Positions 8,885 through 18,940 of a stretch of DNA of 64,000 bases are shown one piece after another. The first letter of the stretch is position 1. Every line of letters starts with the position of its first letter. The position numbers were made by a program, and so were the translations under genes. The notes under the pieces were generated by a model that was given only the letters and a program-made list of their open reading frames with translations, searched no databases and was not told where the DNA came from. Source of the DNA: Palsa-295 sp963785585 (GTDB taxonomy: Bacteria > Acidobacteriota > Terriglobia > Acidiferrales > UBA7541); the NCBI GenBank assembly GCA_963785585.1, contig CAWAVW010000004.1:372001-436000 (forward strand), written 5' to 3'.

Positions 8885-11800
8885 TTACGGGCCGGGTTTC
8901 TGATAATCGAAGCGGAACGAATCACTCGCCGGTCCCGCGACACCGCGCGTGTTGTACTCGAGCATGTACTTCACGTGTGCGGGATCTTCGGGATAGGCGA
9001 CGCCGTCGGGATATGGATATGGGATCTGGGCGTGGAACGGCAACGGCGTCACCGTGTCGCCGTACGCGGCATAAAAATCCATGTCTTTCGCGAATCCATC
9101 GGCGTAAAAGAAATAATCCCGCGTCCATCCGTCGGGCAGATCCGGCAGGTTCGCGGCATCAAAATCGACGGCGATTTCGTCGCCCGAACCGTAGATCACA
9201 TACTCGTCGTCCGGTTTGCGCACCAAATCCGTTACATCCCCGTATCGCGTGTAATTTCCTGTTTGCCGCGAATACGGCCCGGTCGCGCTCACTTCCTCGT
9301 AGATGTAGCTCAGATCGTTGACGGGCTTTCCTTCCACCACGCGCGGATAGCCGCGAAAACCCAGCTTCGCTTCGGCGAGCGGAACTTCCGTCAGTTTCAC
9401 TGGAATGTCGGGAGCCGAGTTATCGACCCGAATGCGGTCCCAGTAGATTTTCAAATTCGTGCTGATGCGAATAAACCTCGTACCCGCCGGCAGCTTTCCG
9501 GTCAAGTCCGCGATCATGGTCCGCGAAAGTCCCGCGGGGAAGCCCATGTCGTCAATCACGCGCACCCAGTTTCCGGCGTCGTCCTGTGCCTCGACGTAGG
9601 GCGGCACCGGCGAAATCCCCGCTTGCCAAGCGGCATACATCGAACTCGCGCTGAAATAATCCGTGAATCCGTCCATCAGCAGGCGCAGCGGTTTTTGCGC
9701 ATCCCAATCGCCAAGATCGAGTTCGATCCAGTGCATGGCCGCGAATCCGGCGTAGGGCAGCTCCGCGAAATTGGTCACGTATTTCTTGTCACGCGCTGCC
9801 AGAAGCGGCAACAGATTATGGCTGTGGTCGTCCCACGCGCCGGCCAATGGACGCGCGCTGTCGCTGGCGATCACTTTGAATTTCGGAAACGGCGGCTCGC
9901 TGGCGAAATGCTCGTTCGGATAAACTTCCACGTCCGCCGGATGATCCACGGCGATCAGCCGCGCCTGATCCAGATAATCGAGCTCTTCCATGGGCTCGAC
10001 CATCCGGAAGCTGATCTTGCCGTCCTTCGCCTGCACCTGCTTTCCGTCTACTTTGAAGTACTCGTCGGGATCGGGCATGTTGCGTTTTCCCGGCGCGATC
10101 CAGTGGCCAACGATTCCCGGTCCGATCATGTCCGCCAGGAATTCGAATTTTTCGCCGTTCCACACAAACACAATCGGGCACGAGCTCCCGCGGCGGTCGA
10201 TCTCGGTGATTACCTCATCTTTATGCGCGGGAATTTCCAGTTCGTCCTGAAGCACGCCCGTCGGCCACAGCAGCCGAATCACGTCCGCTTCGCGCTCTGT
10301 TCCCAGCCCCGCGACAATCGTCGCCGGCCCTTGCCCCAAATATCCCGAGGAACCGGCAACCTCCCACTTCTGCCGCATCGCCCCGGCGAACACTTCGACC
10401 TTGGTGCCGATGGCCGTCTTGTTGTCCGCCTCGGCCTTCAACTGAATTCGTATCCAGTTATAACGGTCGCCGCCGTCGTTCTTCAACAGTACCGGAGGTA
10501 AGTGATTTTGAGTAATCAACAGATCGGTCGCGCCATCATTATCGAAATCGACGGCCAGGACCGCGCGCGGATTGTGCAGCACCACTTTGTCGAGTCCCAC
10601 CGCTGCCGTGACGTCGCGAAATCCCGCAGCGCCTTCGTTGCGCAGCAGCACGATCCGCCCTTCGCCCGCAAACGTCTCGCCCACCGCCACCAGATCCACG
10701 AACCCGTCGTTGTCGTAATCGATCGGCGCCACTCCCCACGCGCGCATCCAGTCGAGGTCCGGCAGATTCGTCCGCTCGAACGATTTTCCCTCCACGTTGC
10801 GCCACAGGCTCAGCCCCGGTGGCGCCCAGTGCGTGAACGCAAAATCCATCCATCCGTCTTTGTTAAAGTCGAGCGCCACAACTCCAGCGGTCGGCCCCGG
10901 CATATCGCTGGCCCATGGAGTCGTCGCCTTGAAAGCCCCTTCGCGCTGGTTCAAATACGCGACGGGAGCTTTCTGCCATCCGGTCACTACGAAATCGATG
11001 GCACGATCGTTATTTAAGTCGCTGACGATTGCCCCTACCGAAGGCCCGCTTCCCGCGAGACCAGTTTCGCTGGTCCATTCGGTGAATGTGCCATTCCCGT
11101 TGTTCCGCCACAAAAGGTTGCCTGCGGGCGCGGTGTTCGCGGGGAACTCGAACGGCTGCTCGGGATGCGCGAGCGGGAAATTGTTGAACCGGGTCACGTA
11201 GAGATCGACGTCACCGTCGTGGTCGTAATCGATGAACGTCACGCCGAGCGCCAACGCGTCCGAATCCGTTTGGGCCGTGATGCCGCTATCCGTGGTTACA
11301 TCCTTGAAAGTGCCGTTACCCTCATTGTGGAACAGTACCAGCCGTCCATCGACCGTTACCGCAAGATCGGGCCTCGAGTCGTTGTCGTAATCGCCGACAG
11401 TACAGCCCATTACGCGGCCTTTCAGTTCGAGCTTTGCTATCCGTGTGACGTTTTCAAATCTTCCGCCGCCCTGATTTTTGTAAAGCGCAGGCGTACCTTG
11501 GCCATCCGAATCCGCGAGAAACACATCCCGCTTTCCGTCGCCGTCGTAGTCGATGATGCAAGCGCCGCTACCCAAAAATCGCGCAAGAGCATCGGGCGAA
11601 CCGGGCTCGGTTGATGCTTTCGCCACGCGTTTCGAACGTGTCGATTTCGGGCGCGCGGTAGCCGTGGGCGCTGCAGGTGGAACAGCGGATTGCGACGCGG
11701 CGGCAATCTCTGCAGCGGTGGCAATTGGAAATCCGGAAACGCCGGTCACGTTCACGAATTTCACCGGCATCGCAGGAGGCACCGGTTCCGGCGCGGGCTG

Positions 11801-12580
11801 CATCAGCACCGCCAGCGAATACTTACCCTGTTCGCCGTAGATAAAGCTGACGGGCTTGCCGAGCTTCGCGGACGTCATGTGTTGGAATCGGTCGAAGTGC
11901 TCCTTGGCGCGCGCTGCGTCGTTCGATCGCTGAAGCGCCTGCGCCAGCCCAAATTCGGCGGACACCTGAAACGGATTGAGCGCGATCGCCTTCTGAAATG
12001 CGACAATCGCCTTCGGATAGTCCTGCTGCTGTGCGTAAATCAGGCCCAGGAAATACTGAGCGTCGGCATCGTAGGAGTCGATGGCCGCGACTTTTTGAAA
12101 GTCGGAGATGGCTGCATCGGGATTGCCATTTGCTTTTTCCAGGAGACCCAAATTGAACCACACCCGCGGATTCCGGGGATCGCGCTCCGCGGATTTCTCC
12201 AGAATTCTCCGGGCTTCATCGAACCGCTGCATGTTTAACAGCGCGATTCCCGAATTCAGGCAGCCCGTATCCGTTTCCGGCGCCAGAATGCAGGCGCGCT
12301 GGAATTTGCCGAGGGCCTGCTCAAATTGCTGGCGATTCATCAGAGCGACGCCGAAATTATTCTCGCGAATCATTTGCGCGCGAGGATTCGGGGGCGGTTC
12401 GTCCTGCGTCTGGTCGGTCGTGTCGGAGGCGAGTTTCGGTACTGCATGTGCCACTCGGTGCGGGGCGGCGGGTGAGGCAGGAGCGGCGGCGACGGCAGCT
12501 TCCTGATGCGCGCGGTTTACGCCCGCCGTGGTAGCGCAAAAAAGCGTCGCAAAAAGTGCAATACGCGTGAAACGGTTCAT
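8885..12580 (-). CDS. exported TPR + FG-GAP/ASPIC-UnbV (CRTAC1-like) protein with long C-terminal extension
   Basis: A 1231-residue protein. An N-terminal signal peptide (IALFATLFCATTAGVNRA) is followed by several TPR units (about residues 70-235; for example NPRVWFNLGLLEKANGNPDA), a linker, then FG-GAP/VCBS repeats with calcium-binding cores such as DYDGDGKRDVFLAD and DYDHDGDVDLYVTR, and an ASPIC/UnbV-like segment ending RLLWPTGVLQDELEIP. The last 400 or so residues (from CPIVFVWNGEKFEFLADMIG) form an extra domain I cannot assign. A beta-propeller in the periplasm or on the surface is expected. It is the last gene of a three-gene operon, 31 nt after the next CRTAC1 gene. A weak 6-bp hairpin (8860-8879) lies just past the stop, without a U-run. 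Confidence 0.85.
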   Translation of the reverse strand: MNRFTRIALFATLFCATTAGVNRAHQEAAVAAAPASPAAPHRVAHAVPKLASDTTDQTQDEPPPNPRAQMIRENNFGVALMNRQQFEQALGKFQRACILAPETDTGCLNSGIALLNMQRFDEARRILEKSAERDPRNPRVWFNLGLLEKANGNPDAAISDFQKVAAIDSYDADAQYFLGLIYAQQQDYPKAIVAFQKAIALNPFQVSAEFGLAQALQRSNDAARAKEHFDRFQHMTSAKLGKPVSFIYGEQGKYSLAVLMQPAPEPVPPAMPVKFVNVTGVSGFPIATAAEIAAASQSAVPPAAPTATARPKSTRSKRVAKASTEPGSPDALARFLGSGACIIDYDGDGKRDVFLADSDGQGTPALYKNQGGGRFENVTRIAKLELKGRVMGCTVGDYDNDSRPDLAVTVDGRLVLFHNEGNGTFKDVTTDSGITAQTDSDALALGVTFIDYDHDGDVDLYVTRFNNFPLAHPEQPFEFPANTAPAGNLLWRNNGNGTFTEWTSETGLAGSGPSVGAIVSDLNNDRAIDFVVTGWQKAPVAYLNQREGAFKATTPWASDMPGPTAGVVALDFNKDGWMDFAFTHWAPPGLSLWRNVEGKSFERTNLPDLDWMRAWGVAPIDYDNDGFVDLVAVGETFAGEGRIVLLRNEGAAGFRDVTAAVGLDKVVLHNPRAVLAVDFDNDGATDLLITQNHLPPVLLKNDGGDRYNWIRIQLKAEADNKTAIGTKVEVFAGAMRQKWEVAGSSGYLGQGPATIVAGLGTEREADVIRLLWPTGVLQDELEIPAHKDEVITEIDRRGSSCPIVFVWNGEKFEFLADMIGPGIVGHWIAPGKRNMPDPDEYFKVDGKQVQAKDGKISFRMVEPMEELDYLDQARLIAVDHPADVEVYPNEHFASEPPFPKFKVIASDSARPLAGAWDDHSHNLLPLLAARDKKYVTNFAELPYAGFAAMHWIELDLGDWDAQKPLRLLMDGFTDYFSASSMYAAWQAGISPVPPYVEAQDDAGNWVRVIDDMGFPAGLSRTMIADLTGKLPAGTRFIRISTNLKIYWDRIRVDNSAPDIPVKLTEVPLAEAKLGFRGYPRVVEGKPVNDLSYIYEEVSATGPYSRQTGNYTRYGDVTDLVRKPDDEYVIYGSGDEIAVDFDAANLPDLPDGWTRDYFFYADGFAKDMDFYAAYGDTVTPLPFHAQIPYPYPDGVAYPEDPAHVKYMLEYNTRGVAGPASDSFRFDYQKPGP

Positions 12581-12611
12581 CCCAGCCTCAATTCGAATGT
12601 CGCGAAGTATT

Positions 12612-14342
12612 CTACCGTTTCGCGAGAGGCTTCGCAGAAATACTGCCTTCTTTTTCTTTGACGGTGATGATTTGGTCGGCGGGAATGTTTTTCAGCTCGT
12701 CCACCAGGCCGCTGGGCCAACGGATTTCGATGGAATCCGCCGAGGTGTGCGAGGCGAGCCCGAAGGTAAGAATCAGCTCGTTGGACGAAAGATAGCTCGA
12801 TCCACTGCTCAGCATTTTGGATTGCACATCGCTTCCGGCGCTTAACTTCACCACCGCGCCGATTCCATCTCGATTCGATTTCGTTCCGACCAGCTTGATG
12901 CGCAGACTATGGTTCTTCGCGCCCGTATTGCGAAAGAGCGCCGCGGGACCGCCGTTCACGCCGACCAGCACATCCAGCGCCCCATCGTTATTAACGTCGC
13001 CATACGCGGCGCCGCGCGCCACGCGAGGGGCCGCAAATGCCGTTCCCACCGCCTGCGTCACCTCCGTGAATTTGCCGTTCGTCAGATTGTGAAACAGATG
13101 CGGCGGCTCGGCATAGCGTACGCGCGACTGCACCCGCTCGATCGAATCCTCGATGTGCCCGTTCGCGATGTAGAGATCCAGCCAGCCATCCAAATCGTAA
13201 TCGAAGAAGAAGCATCCGAATCCGAGCGTCAGCAGAGAAGCGTGGCCCACGTCCGACTGCGGCGCTTCGTCCACAAACAGCCCGTTGTGTTCGTTGTGGT
13301 AAAGCGCGAGCATCTGATTCGAAAAGTTGGTGATCACCACGCTGGGATAGCCGGACCGGTCATAGTCGCCCGCATCGACACCCATGCCCGCGCGTGCGAT
13401 GCCATCCTCGCTATAGCCGATTCCCGCCGATACACCCTTTTCGCTAAAGGTTCCGTTGCCGTTGTTCATGTAAAGCTTATTCGGTTGCGTGTCGTTGCTC
13501 ACCAATATGTCGGTCCAACCATCCTGATTTGCGTCGAAGGCCAGCACGCCCAGGCTCTTTGAACTTGTGTCATATAAACCGGCCTTCTGCGTTGCGTCTT
13601 GAAACGTGCCATCACCCTTGTTGTGCCACAGCCGCAGCGAAGTGCCTTTGTAAGCTTCCGGTGTGCAATAGGATTTGGACTTTCCGTCAAGCGCGCAGTA
13701 AATGTCAGCTTCCGGTGTCCATTGAACGTAGTTCGCAACCACGAGATCCAGTTTTCCGTCGCGGTCGTAGTCCACCCACGCAGCGCTGGTGCTGAATTCA
13801 TTCGGGCCGAACAGTCCCGCCTGTTTGGTTACGTCGCTGAATGTGCCGTTGCCATTGTTGCGGTACAAATGGCTCTGTCCGAGCGCCGTGAGGAAGAGGT
13901 CGTCGAACCCATCGTTGTTGTAATCGCCGACAGCCACGCCCATGCCGAAGATCTCAGCGGCGAGTCCGGCTTTCTGGGTCACGTCGGTAAAAGTGCCGTC
14001 ATGATTATTGTGGTAAAGCGCCAGCGTGGTACGGCGGCGCTCATGCCCCGGGAAATCAGCGCCGTTCACGAGCAGAATATCCTGCCATCCATCGTTGTCG
14101 TAATCGATGAAGGCGACGCCAGGCCCCATCGTCTCGGGCAGCCATTTCTTTCCGAACGCACCGTTGTTATGCGTGAAGTGAATGCCCGCGGCACGCGTGA
14201 TGTCTTCAAAATGAATCGAAGACTGTGAGGGACTTTGCTGGGCGGTGCTCTTCACCGCAGCGGTGCTGACGATCGAGATCGTACACAAAATCGCCGTCGC
14301 AACGCGCGCGTGCCGGGAAGTCCGTTTCCAGTACGCTCCCAT
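12612..14342 (-). CDS. exported CRTAC1-family protein (FG-GAP repeats, ASPIC/UnbV)
   Basis: The ATG at 14342-14340 is chosen because it forms a TGATG overlap with the cytochrome stop and gives a typical signal peptide (HARVATAILCTISIVSTAAV); a longer reading from 14390 is possible. The 576-residue product carries about seven FG-GAP/VCBS repeats with acidic loops, such as DYDNDGWQDILLVN, DYNNDGFDDLFLTA and DYDLDGWLDLYIAN. It ends with an ASPIC/UnbV domain (KLVGTKSNRDGIGAVVKL ... IEIRWPSGLVDELKNIPAD). Known relatives are secreted or surface calcium-binding propellers of unclear biochemical role. Being coupled to a pentaheme cytochrome suggests a periplasmic partner function (inference). Confidence 0.88.
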   Translation of the reverse strand: MGAYWKRTSRHARVATAILCTISIVSTAAVKSTAQQSPSQSSIHFEDITRAAGIHFTHNNGAFGKKWLPETMGPGVAFIDYDNDGWQDILLVNGADFPGHERRRTTLALYHNNHDGTFTDVTQKAGLAAEIFGMGVAVGDYNNDGFDDLFLTALGQSHLYRNNGNGTFSDVTKQAGLFGPNEFSTSAAWVDYDRDGKLDLVVANYVQWTPEADIYCALDGKSKSYCTPEAYKGTSLRLWHNKGDGTFQDATQKAGLYDTSSKSLGVLAFDANQDGWTDILVSNDTQPNKLYMNNGNGTFSEKGVSAGIGYSEDGIARAGMGVDAGDYDRSGYPSVVITNFSNQMLALYHNEHNGLFVDEAPQSDVGHASLLTLGFGCFFFDYDLDGWLDLYIANGHIEDSIERVQSRVRYAEPPHLFHNLTNGKFTEVTQAVGTAFAAPRVARGAAYGDVNNDGALDVLVGVNGGPAALFRNTGAKNHSLRIKLVGTKSNRDGIGAVVKLSAGSDVQSKMLSSGSSYLSSNELILTFGLASHTSADSIEIRWPSGLVDELKNIPADQIITVKEKEGSISAKPLAKR

Positions 14343-17290
14343 CAGTCGCCATTCCTGGGCGTTACGCACGCGGATGTCCCGGAGACGCACGCGTCCGTTT
14401 TCATGGCCACGGTTTTTTTCGGGGCTGTCGTTCGCACGGATGGTTTAGCGCTGGAAGGAATCTCGGACAGATGCTCGTGGATCGGCTGCCGCTCGGTATT
14501 GTCTGCTGCGTGAGTGCGGATATAAGGGCCGGTCAGGGTCTGGGCCGATTCGTCTGCCTTAAAGCGCAGATAGCGCTTTTGATATTCCGCTGCCACATCG
14601 GGCTTTCCCAACCCGGTATAGGTGAGCATCAGGTTGTAGTTCGCTTCCAGGTCTTCCGGGTCGATTGCGATAGTCGCGTTGAACTGCTTGAGCGCATCGT
14701 CGTAGCGGCGCTTCAGAAAATAAATGCGGCCCAGGTCGTCGCGCGCCACGCGATCACTGGGGTATTGCGCCAGCACTTCCTGCAGATGCGGAATGGCATC
14801 GTCGTAACGGCCCTCTTGCCGCAGCGCTCGCGCATAGAAGTACTGCGCTCGCGCGAGATGCGGATTGATCGCCAGGGCCTTGTCGAGCACTTCCAGCGCA
14901 GCAGGCAGATTTCCTTCCTGCACGCGAACGCGACCGATATTCGTCCAGCCGTCGGCGTTCTTCGGATCAATCTCCGTAATCTTCGCGAACGCTCCCGCCG
15001 CGCCCGTCAGATCGCCCTGCAGAAGCAAGCCGATTCCGTAGTCGTTCCACCGCGTCCAGTCGTCGCTCTTCAAAACGACCTTAGGCGCGGGCTCGGGCGC
15101 GGTCGCCGGCAGGACAGCGAAGTCCGCCGAGTTTTCCGCCATCACTACGATCGGAATGTCGGGAATGCCTTTTGCGCCGCCCGGCACCTTCGACGTGTCT
15201 CCCGTGAACACGTAATGGGAATCGTCGTGATCGGGCGCGATGGCTGCCGACGGGTCCTTTTCGTCAGGGTCATGCATGCCGGCAAACGAAAATTGCGTGT
15301 TGAAAAAGGAAAACTTCCGGTAATTCACCTTCGCGTGCAAGTGGATATGATCCGAGGCGCTCTGCGGAATTTGCATCCGGTAGTGGATCGTGTCGGCGGC
15401 ACCCGGAGGGATCAGGCGAACGTACACCACCGCGCGCGTGGCCCACGCGTTTCGCTTGTTGATGGGATTTCCGTGAGCGTCGATCTGCAGCGAACGGTAG
15501 AAGTGCGCGCCCGGGTCGACGGGGCCTTTCCCGTCGTTTTCGGCCCGTCCGCTCCAGAATACCGTTTGCCCCTTGTCGTCCGTGGCATTCAATTCCACCC
15601 AGCAGTCAAACGCATCCACTGTTCCGCCGGGGAAAAAATGGCCCAGCTTTCGGGTGCGAACGACCACGTCGACGCGGTAGGTGCCGCCGCGCCGGACCGA
15701 TGCCTGGGTGCGATTTAGCGGTGCGGTTAGCAATGCTATGGGCGTGGCAGCATCGGGAGATTCGTTGACAGGTACATTCGATTCGGCTTCTTCGCCGACG
15801 GCAAAGGTGGTTTGCAAGTTTCGAGACGTTACACCGACGGGCGGGTTCGAACCTATCGCGCCGGACGCGGATTTCGGCGCTGCCTTCTCCGGCGAGATGG
15901 CGAAAATGTCCACCGTCACTGCGGACTTCAAGAAGTCTTCGGTGTTCTTCAATTGCGATGCATTCTCATTTACGAACGGTAGCGCCGTATTGGCCGCGAC
16001 AAACTGATGCGAGTGAATCGTGCCGGCAACGTTCCCCGCGTCGGTGGATTTGGTGGATGGCATGTGGCAATCGGCGCACATCTGCGATTTTGCGGGATAG
16101 TAAAACGAGCGCGCGCCCAATCCGGAAACGCCGCTGGCCTGCCAATTGTCGTAGTCGTTGAATCCTCGCACCCAGCGATAGTGATTCACGGGAATATCGA
16201 GGTGTACTTTGTGGCACGTCGAGCAGAACTCCGCGGTCTGCGTGCGCATGAAAGGCTTCAGGAAAACCCGGCGATGCGGCTCTGGGTTCAGCTCGGTGAG
16301 GTAGTCATGGATGCGGCGAACGATCGGATTGTCGGATGCCGCCAGCTTGTGCAGCGTCGGATACTCGAGAAGGAAATCCGCTTGCCCCATTGTGCTTTTC
16401 ACTTGCGAGATCGAGTGGCACATCATGCAGCCGAGGCCCGCTTGGCCCGCGGGTGTGTCTTCCACCTCGCGAATCGGCCGGTTGAACATGCCGCTGTAAA
16501 GCAGCGCTGGATCGTGGCAGCCGGCGCACCACTTCGATGGTTTGACGCCCACGGTGTCCTGCATGTACTCGATGCTCTTGCGATACCAGGCATTGTTGAA
16601 GGAAGAGAAATGGTGGGCGGAGCCTTGCCACTGCTTATAGATGTCCGCGTGGCAGCGCTGGCAGGATTGCGATTCGGTGAAATAACTGGCGGGGATGTGA
16701 CCGCCGTCGGCGGTTTGCGCGGAGCTGGGGAAGAACGGGCCTTGCGGGCCGTCGCCTTCACTTTCCATGGTTCCTGGAGCGATCGCGGGATTCGATATGT
16801 GGTGCGATTTCTGCCAGGGTACGGTGCGCGCCCACCATGTTCCGGCGAAGATGATCCCCGCGAGCGCGAGACAGGAAGCGCTACGAATAATCCCACCCGC
16901 CACTCCTTCGCGAAGGATTCCTCGTCGCCCGGCCCAGCCCGCCGCCAGCAGCGCGCCACCCGCAAGGCACGATCCTATATGCGCGTAGAGCAGCGGCCAC
17001 TCGGCGCGCCGCGCGCCGGTGAACATCAACATCACACCCAGCACTCCGCCGAAAGCTACCAAAATCCAGCCGATTCGCGACTCGACCGACGAGCTACGGA
17101 GAATCGGCAGCAGTGCAATCGCGAGAAGCAGGACAAGAGCGATGCCGCCGACGAGATGCAGGATCAGCGCGCCGAAGTACGGCACGTTGGCCGAGGGCCA
17201 TGCATAGAGATAAGCCGCCGTGACGAAGAGAATGCCGAGAAGGGCCGACACACTGCGCCGGACGCGGGGAAATGAGGCCGAAGTGCTCAT
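14342..17290 (-). CDS. membrane-anchored pentaheme cytochrome c with C-terminal TPRs
   Basis: A 982-residue protein. Four to five hydrophobic spans occupy residues 12-155. A periplasmic domain carries five CxxCH heme sites: CQRCH (210), CAGCH (255), CMMCH (288), CSTCH (356) and CADCH (405), in a layout resembling cytochrome c554-like multiheme proteins. A beta-rich segment follows and then about four TPRs (roughly 745-925, including NADGWTNIGRVRVQEGNLPA). Electron transfer in the inner membrane/periplasm is expected; the donor and acceptor are unknown. It is the first gene of the operon, and its stop overlaps the next start by 1 nt (TGATG). The fusion of membrane spans, hemes and TPRs in one chain is uncommon. 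No catalytic nitrite-reductase-type CxxCK heme is visible. Confidence 0.88.
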   Translation of the reverse strand: MSTSASFPRVRRSVSALLGILFVTAAYLYAWPSANVPYFGALILHLVGGIALVLLLAIALLPILRSSSVESRIGWILVAFGGVLGVMLMFTGARRAEWPLLYAHIGSCLAGGALLAAGWAGRRGILREGVAGGIIRSASCLALAGIIFAGTWWARTVPWQKSHHISNPAIAPGTMESEGDGPQGPFFPSSAQTADGGHIPASYFTESQSCQRCHADIYKQWQGSAHHFSSFNNAWYRKSIEYMQDTVGVKPSKWCAGCHDPALLYSGMFNRPIREVEDTPAGQAGLGCMMCHSISQVKSTMGQADFLLEYPTLHKLAASDNPIVRRIHDYLTELNPEPHRRVFLKPFMRTQTAEFCSTCHKVHLDIPVNHYRWVRGFNDYDNWQASGVSGLGARSFYYPAKSQMCADCHMPSTKSTDAGNVAGTIHSHQFVAANTALPFVNENASQLKNTEDFLKSAVTVDIFAISPEKAAPKSASGAIGSNPPVGVTSRNLQTTFAVGEEAESNVPVNESPDAATPIALLTAPLNRTQASVRRGGTYRVDVVVRTRKLGHFFPGGTVDAFDCWVELNATDDKGQTVFWSGRAENDGKGPVDPGAHFYRSLQIDAHGNPINKRNAWATRAVVYVRLIPPGAADTIHYRMQIPQSASDHIHLHAKVNYRKFSFFNTQFSFAGMHDPDEKDPSAAIAPDHDDSHYVFTGDTSKVPGGAKGIPDIPIVVMAENSADFAVLPATAPEPAPKVVLKSDDWTRWNDYGIGLLLQGDLTGAAGAFAKITEIDPKNADGWTNIGRVRVQEGNLPAALEVLDKALAINPHLARAQYFYARALRQEGRYDDAIPHLQEVLAQYPSDRVARDDLGRIYFLKRRYDDALKQFNATIAIDPEDLEANYNLMLTYTGLGKPDVAAEYQKRYLRFKADESAQTLTGPYIRTHAADNTERQPIHEHLSEIPSSAKPSVRTTAPKKTVAMKTDACVSGTSACVTPRNGD

Positions 17291-17503
17291 GGTTCGATGC
17301 TGCAGAATCCTTATAAACGTAGCATTTTGGAAGTGGCCCGAGGGGGAGTCAATAATTGATTTGTATTAGACGACGGGGAGCGACGGGCGCTGGTACGGGC
17401 CCAAAGCCGAAATTTGGAGCGTGCTAGACTTGAGCGTTTCGGGTCGCACGGGATTTGCAGCCTGGTCCGAAATCCGGCGAAGTTGCCGCCACGGAGTGTA
17501 GCT

Positions 17504-18934
17504 TTGAACGACTTGGTATTCATGCCGCTTCACGAGATGGCCTCAGCGATTCGGGCGCAGAAGCTTTCGCCGGTCGAATTAGTGGAAGCGCACCTTGCGC
17601 GGATCGAGAGGCTGAATCCAGCGCTCCATGCGTATGTGTATGTGGACGCGGACCACGCGCGCGAGCAAGCGAAAGCCGCCGAAGAGGCCCTCGCATCTCG
17701 AAGTTCTGCCGGCGAAATAGGTCCGCTGCATGGCGTTCCCATCTCCATGAAAAGTTCGGTCGATGTGGCCGGATGGAAGGCGGAGTGCGGGACGGTGCTT
17801 CGCAGGAATTACGTGGCCTCCGAAGACGCGCCGCTCGTTTCGAGGCTGCGGAAGGCCGGAGCAATTTTGATCGGCAGCACCAATGTGCCGGAATTCTTGA
17901 TGGCTTACGAGACAGACAATCTTCTCTATGGGCGGACAAACAGCCCGTGGGATTTGGCGCGAACTCCGGGAGGATCGAGCGGGGGAGAAGCGGCAGCGAT
18001 CGCGTCGGGATGCTCCGCCGGAGGAGTCGGAAGCGATGGCGGCGGATCGATTCGGATTCCGGCTCACTTCAGCGGCATCTGCGGACTGAAGCCAACGCCG
18101 GGGCGCATTCCGTCAACGGGACATTATCCGGTTTCAGCGGGCCCGTTCGCGCAGCTCGGCGTGGTGGGCCCGATGGCGCGGACGATGCAAGATCTGACGA
18201 CGCTTTTCGAAGTGATGGCGGGACCGGACATCGGCGATCCCGCCTCGGCTCCGGTGCCAGTGCGGCGCAGAAGCGGCGAAGAAATCCGCAAATTGCGCGT
18301 CGCGTATTTTGAGGATGACGGCGTGACGCCCGTTACACCGCAAACCGCAGCGGCTGTGCAAACCGCCGCCGAAGCGCTGCGCGAGCAAGGATTCATCGTG
18401 GAAGAATGGCGACCGCGCAATCTGGAGCGCGTGTGGCAGCTCTGGTGGAACCTGTTTGGACGCGGAGTGCAAATGGCGTTTGCGCCAACGGTGGAGGGGC
18501 GGGAAGAAGAACTCAGTCCGATGTATCGTGATTTTCGAGCGATGGTTGCGGCGCAGCCCGCGATGAATGCTCAGGAACTCTTGAACACCCTCCTCGGACG
18601 CGATGCGTTGCGCGGAATGCTGCTGGAGAAAATGGAAGAGTTTCCGATTTTGCTGTGCCCTGCCTGCGCAATTCCCGCGTTTCGCCACCGGGAACGCGAA
18701 TGGACCGTGCAGGGGAAAAAAGTGGAATACCTAAAAGCGATGAGTTATTCGCAGTGGTTCAATCTTTTGGGAAATCCAGCCGCGGTCGTACCGGTGGCGC
18801 AATCTCCCGAAGGTCTTCCCATCGCCGTCCAAATTGTAGGACGGCCGTGGCGCGAAGAAGAGGTACTCGGCGTCGCGGCTTGCATTGAAGCAGCTTCCGG
18901 CGGCTTTCGAAGGCCGCCGGAAGCGACTGCGTAG
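17504..18934 (+). CDS. amidase signature family hydrolase
   Basis: A 476-residue amidase read from TTG 17504, which has GGAG (17493-17496) 7 nt upstream; ATG 17522 and an upstream start at 17414 are alternatives. The family Ser-cisSer-Lys triad is visible: Lys in HGVPISMKSSVDVAG, the glycine/serine loop RTPGGSSGGEAAAIASG and the nucleophile Ser in GSDGGGSIRIPAHFSGICG. These enzymes hydrolyse amides or act in amide-dependent catabolism; the single-gene context (no gatA partners gatB/gatC) argues against tRNA amidotransferase. The gene is convergent with the permease, leaving only 6 nt between the stops. No signal peptide is seen, so it is cytoplasmic. Substrate unknown. Confidence 0.9.
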   Translation: MNDLVFMPLHEMASAIRAQKLSPVELVEAHLARIERLNPALHAYVYVDADHAREQAKAAEEALASRSSAGEIGPLHGVPISMKSSVDVAGWKAECGTVLRRNYVASEDAPLVSRLRKAGAILIGSTNVPEFLMAYETDNLLYGRTNSPWDLARTPGGSSGGEAAAIASGCSAGGVGSDGGGSIRIPAHFSGICGLKPTPGRIPSTGHYPVSAGPFAQLGVVGPMARTMQDLTTLFEVMAGPDIGDPASAPVPVRRRSGEEIRKLRVAYFEDDGVTPVTPQTAAAVQTAAEALREQGFIVEEWRPRNLERVWQLWWNLFGRGVQMAFAPTVEGREEELSPMYRDFRAMVAAQPAMNAQELLNTLLGRDALRGMLLEKMEEFPILLCPACAIPAFRHREREWTVQGKKVEYLKAMSYSQWFNLLGNPAAVVPVAQSPEGLPIAVQIVGRPWREEEVLGVAACIEAASGGFRRPPEATA

Positions 18935-18940
18935 ATCCTG

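Noticed and set aside
8975..10501. 508-codon plus-strand open frame
   Set aside because: Lies antisense to the TPR-FG-GAP gene, has Arg/Val-rich low-information sequence and no ribosome site.
17504..18934. Glutamyl-tRNA amidotransferase subunit A (gatA)
   Set aside because: Amidase signature fits GatA as well, but gatB and gatC are absent and the protein groups by layout with general amidases.
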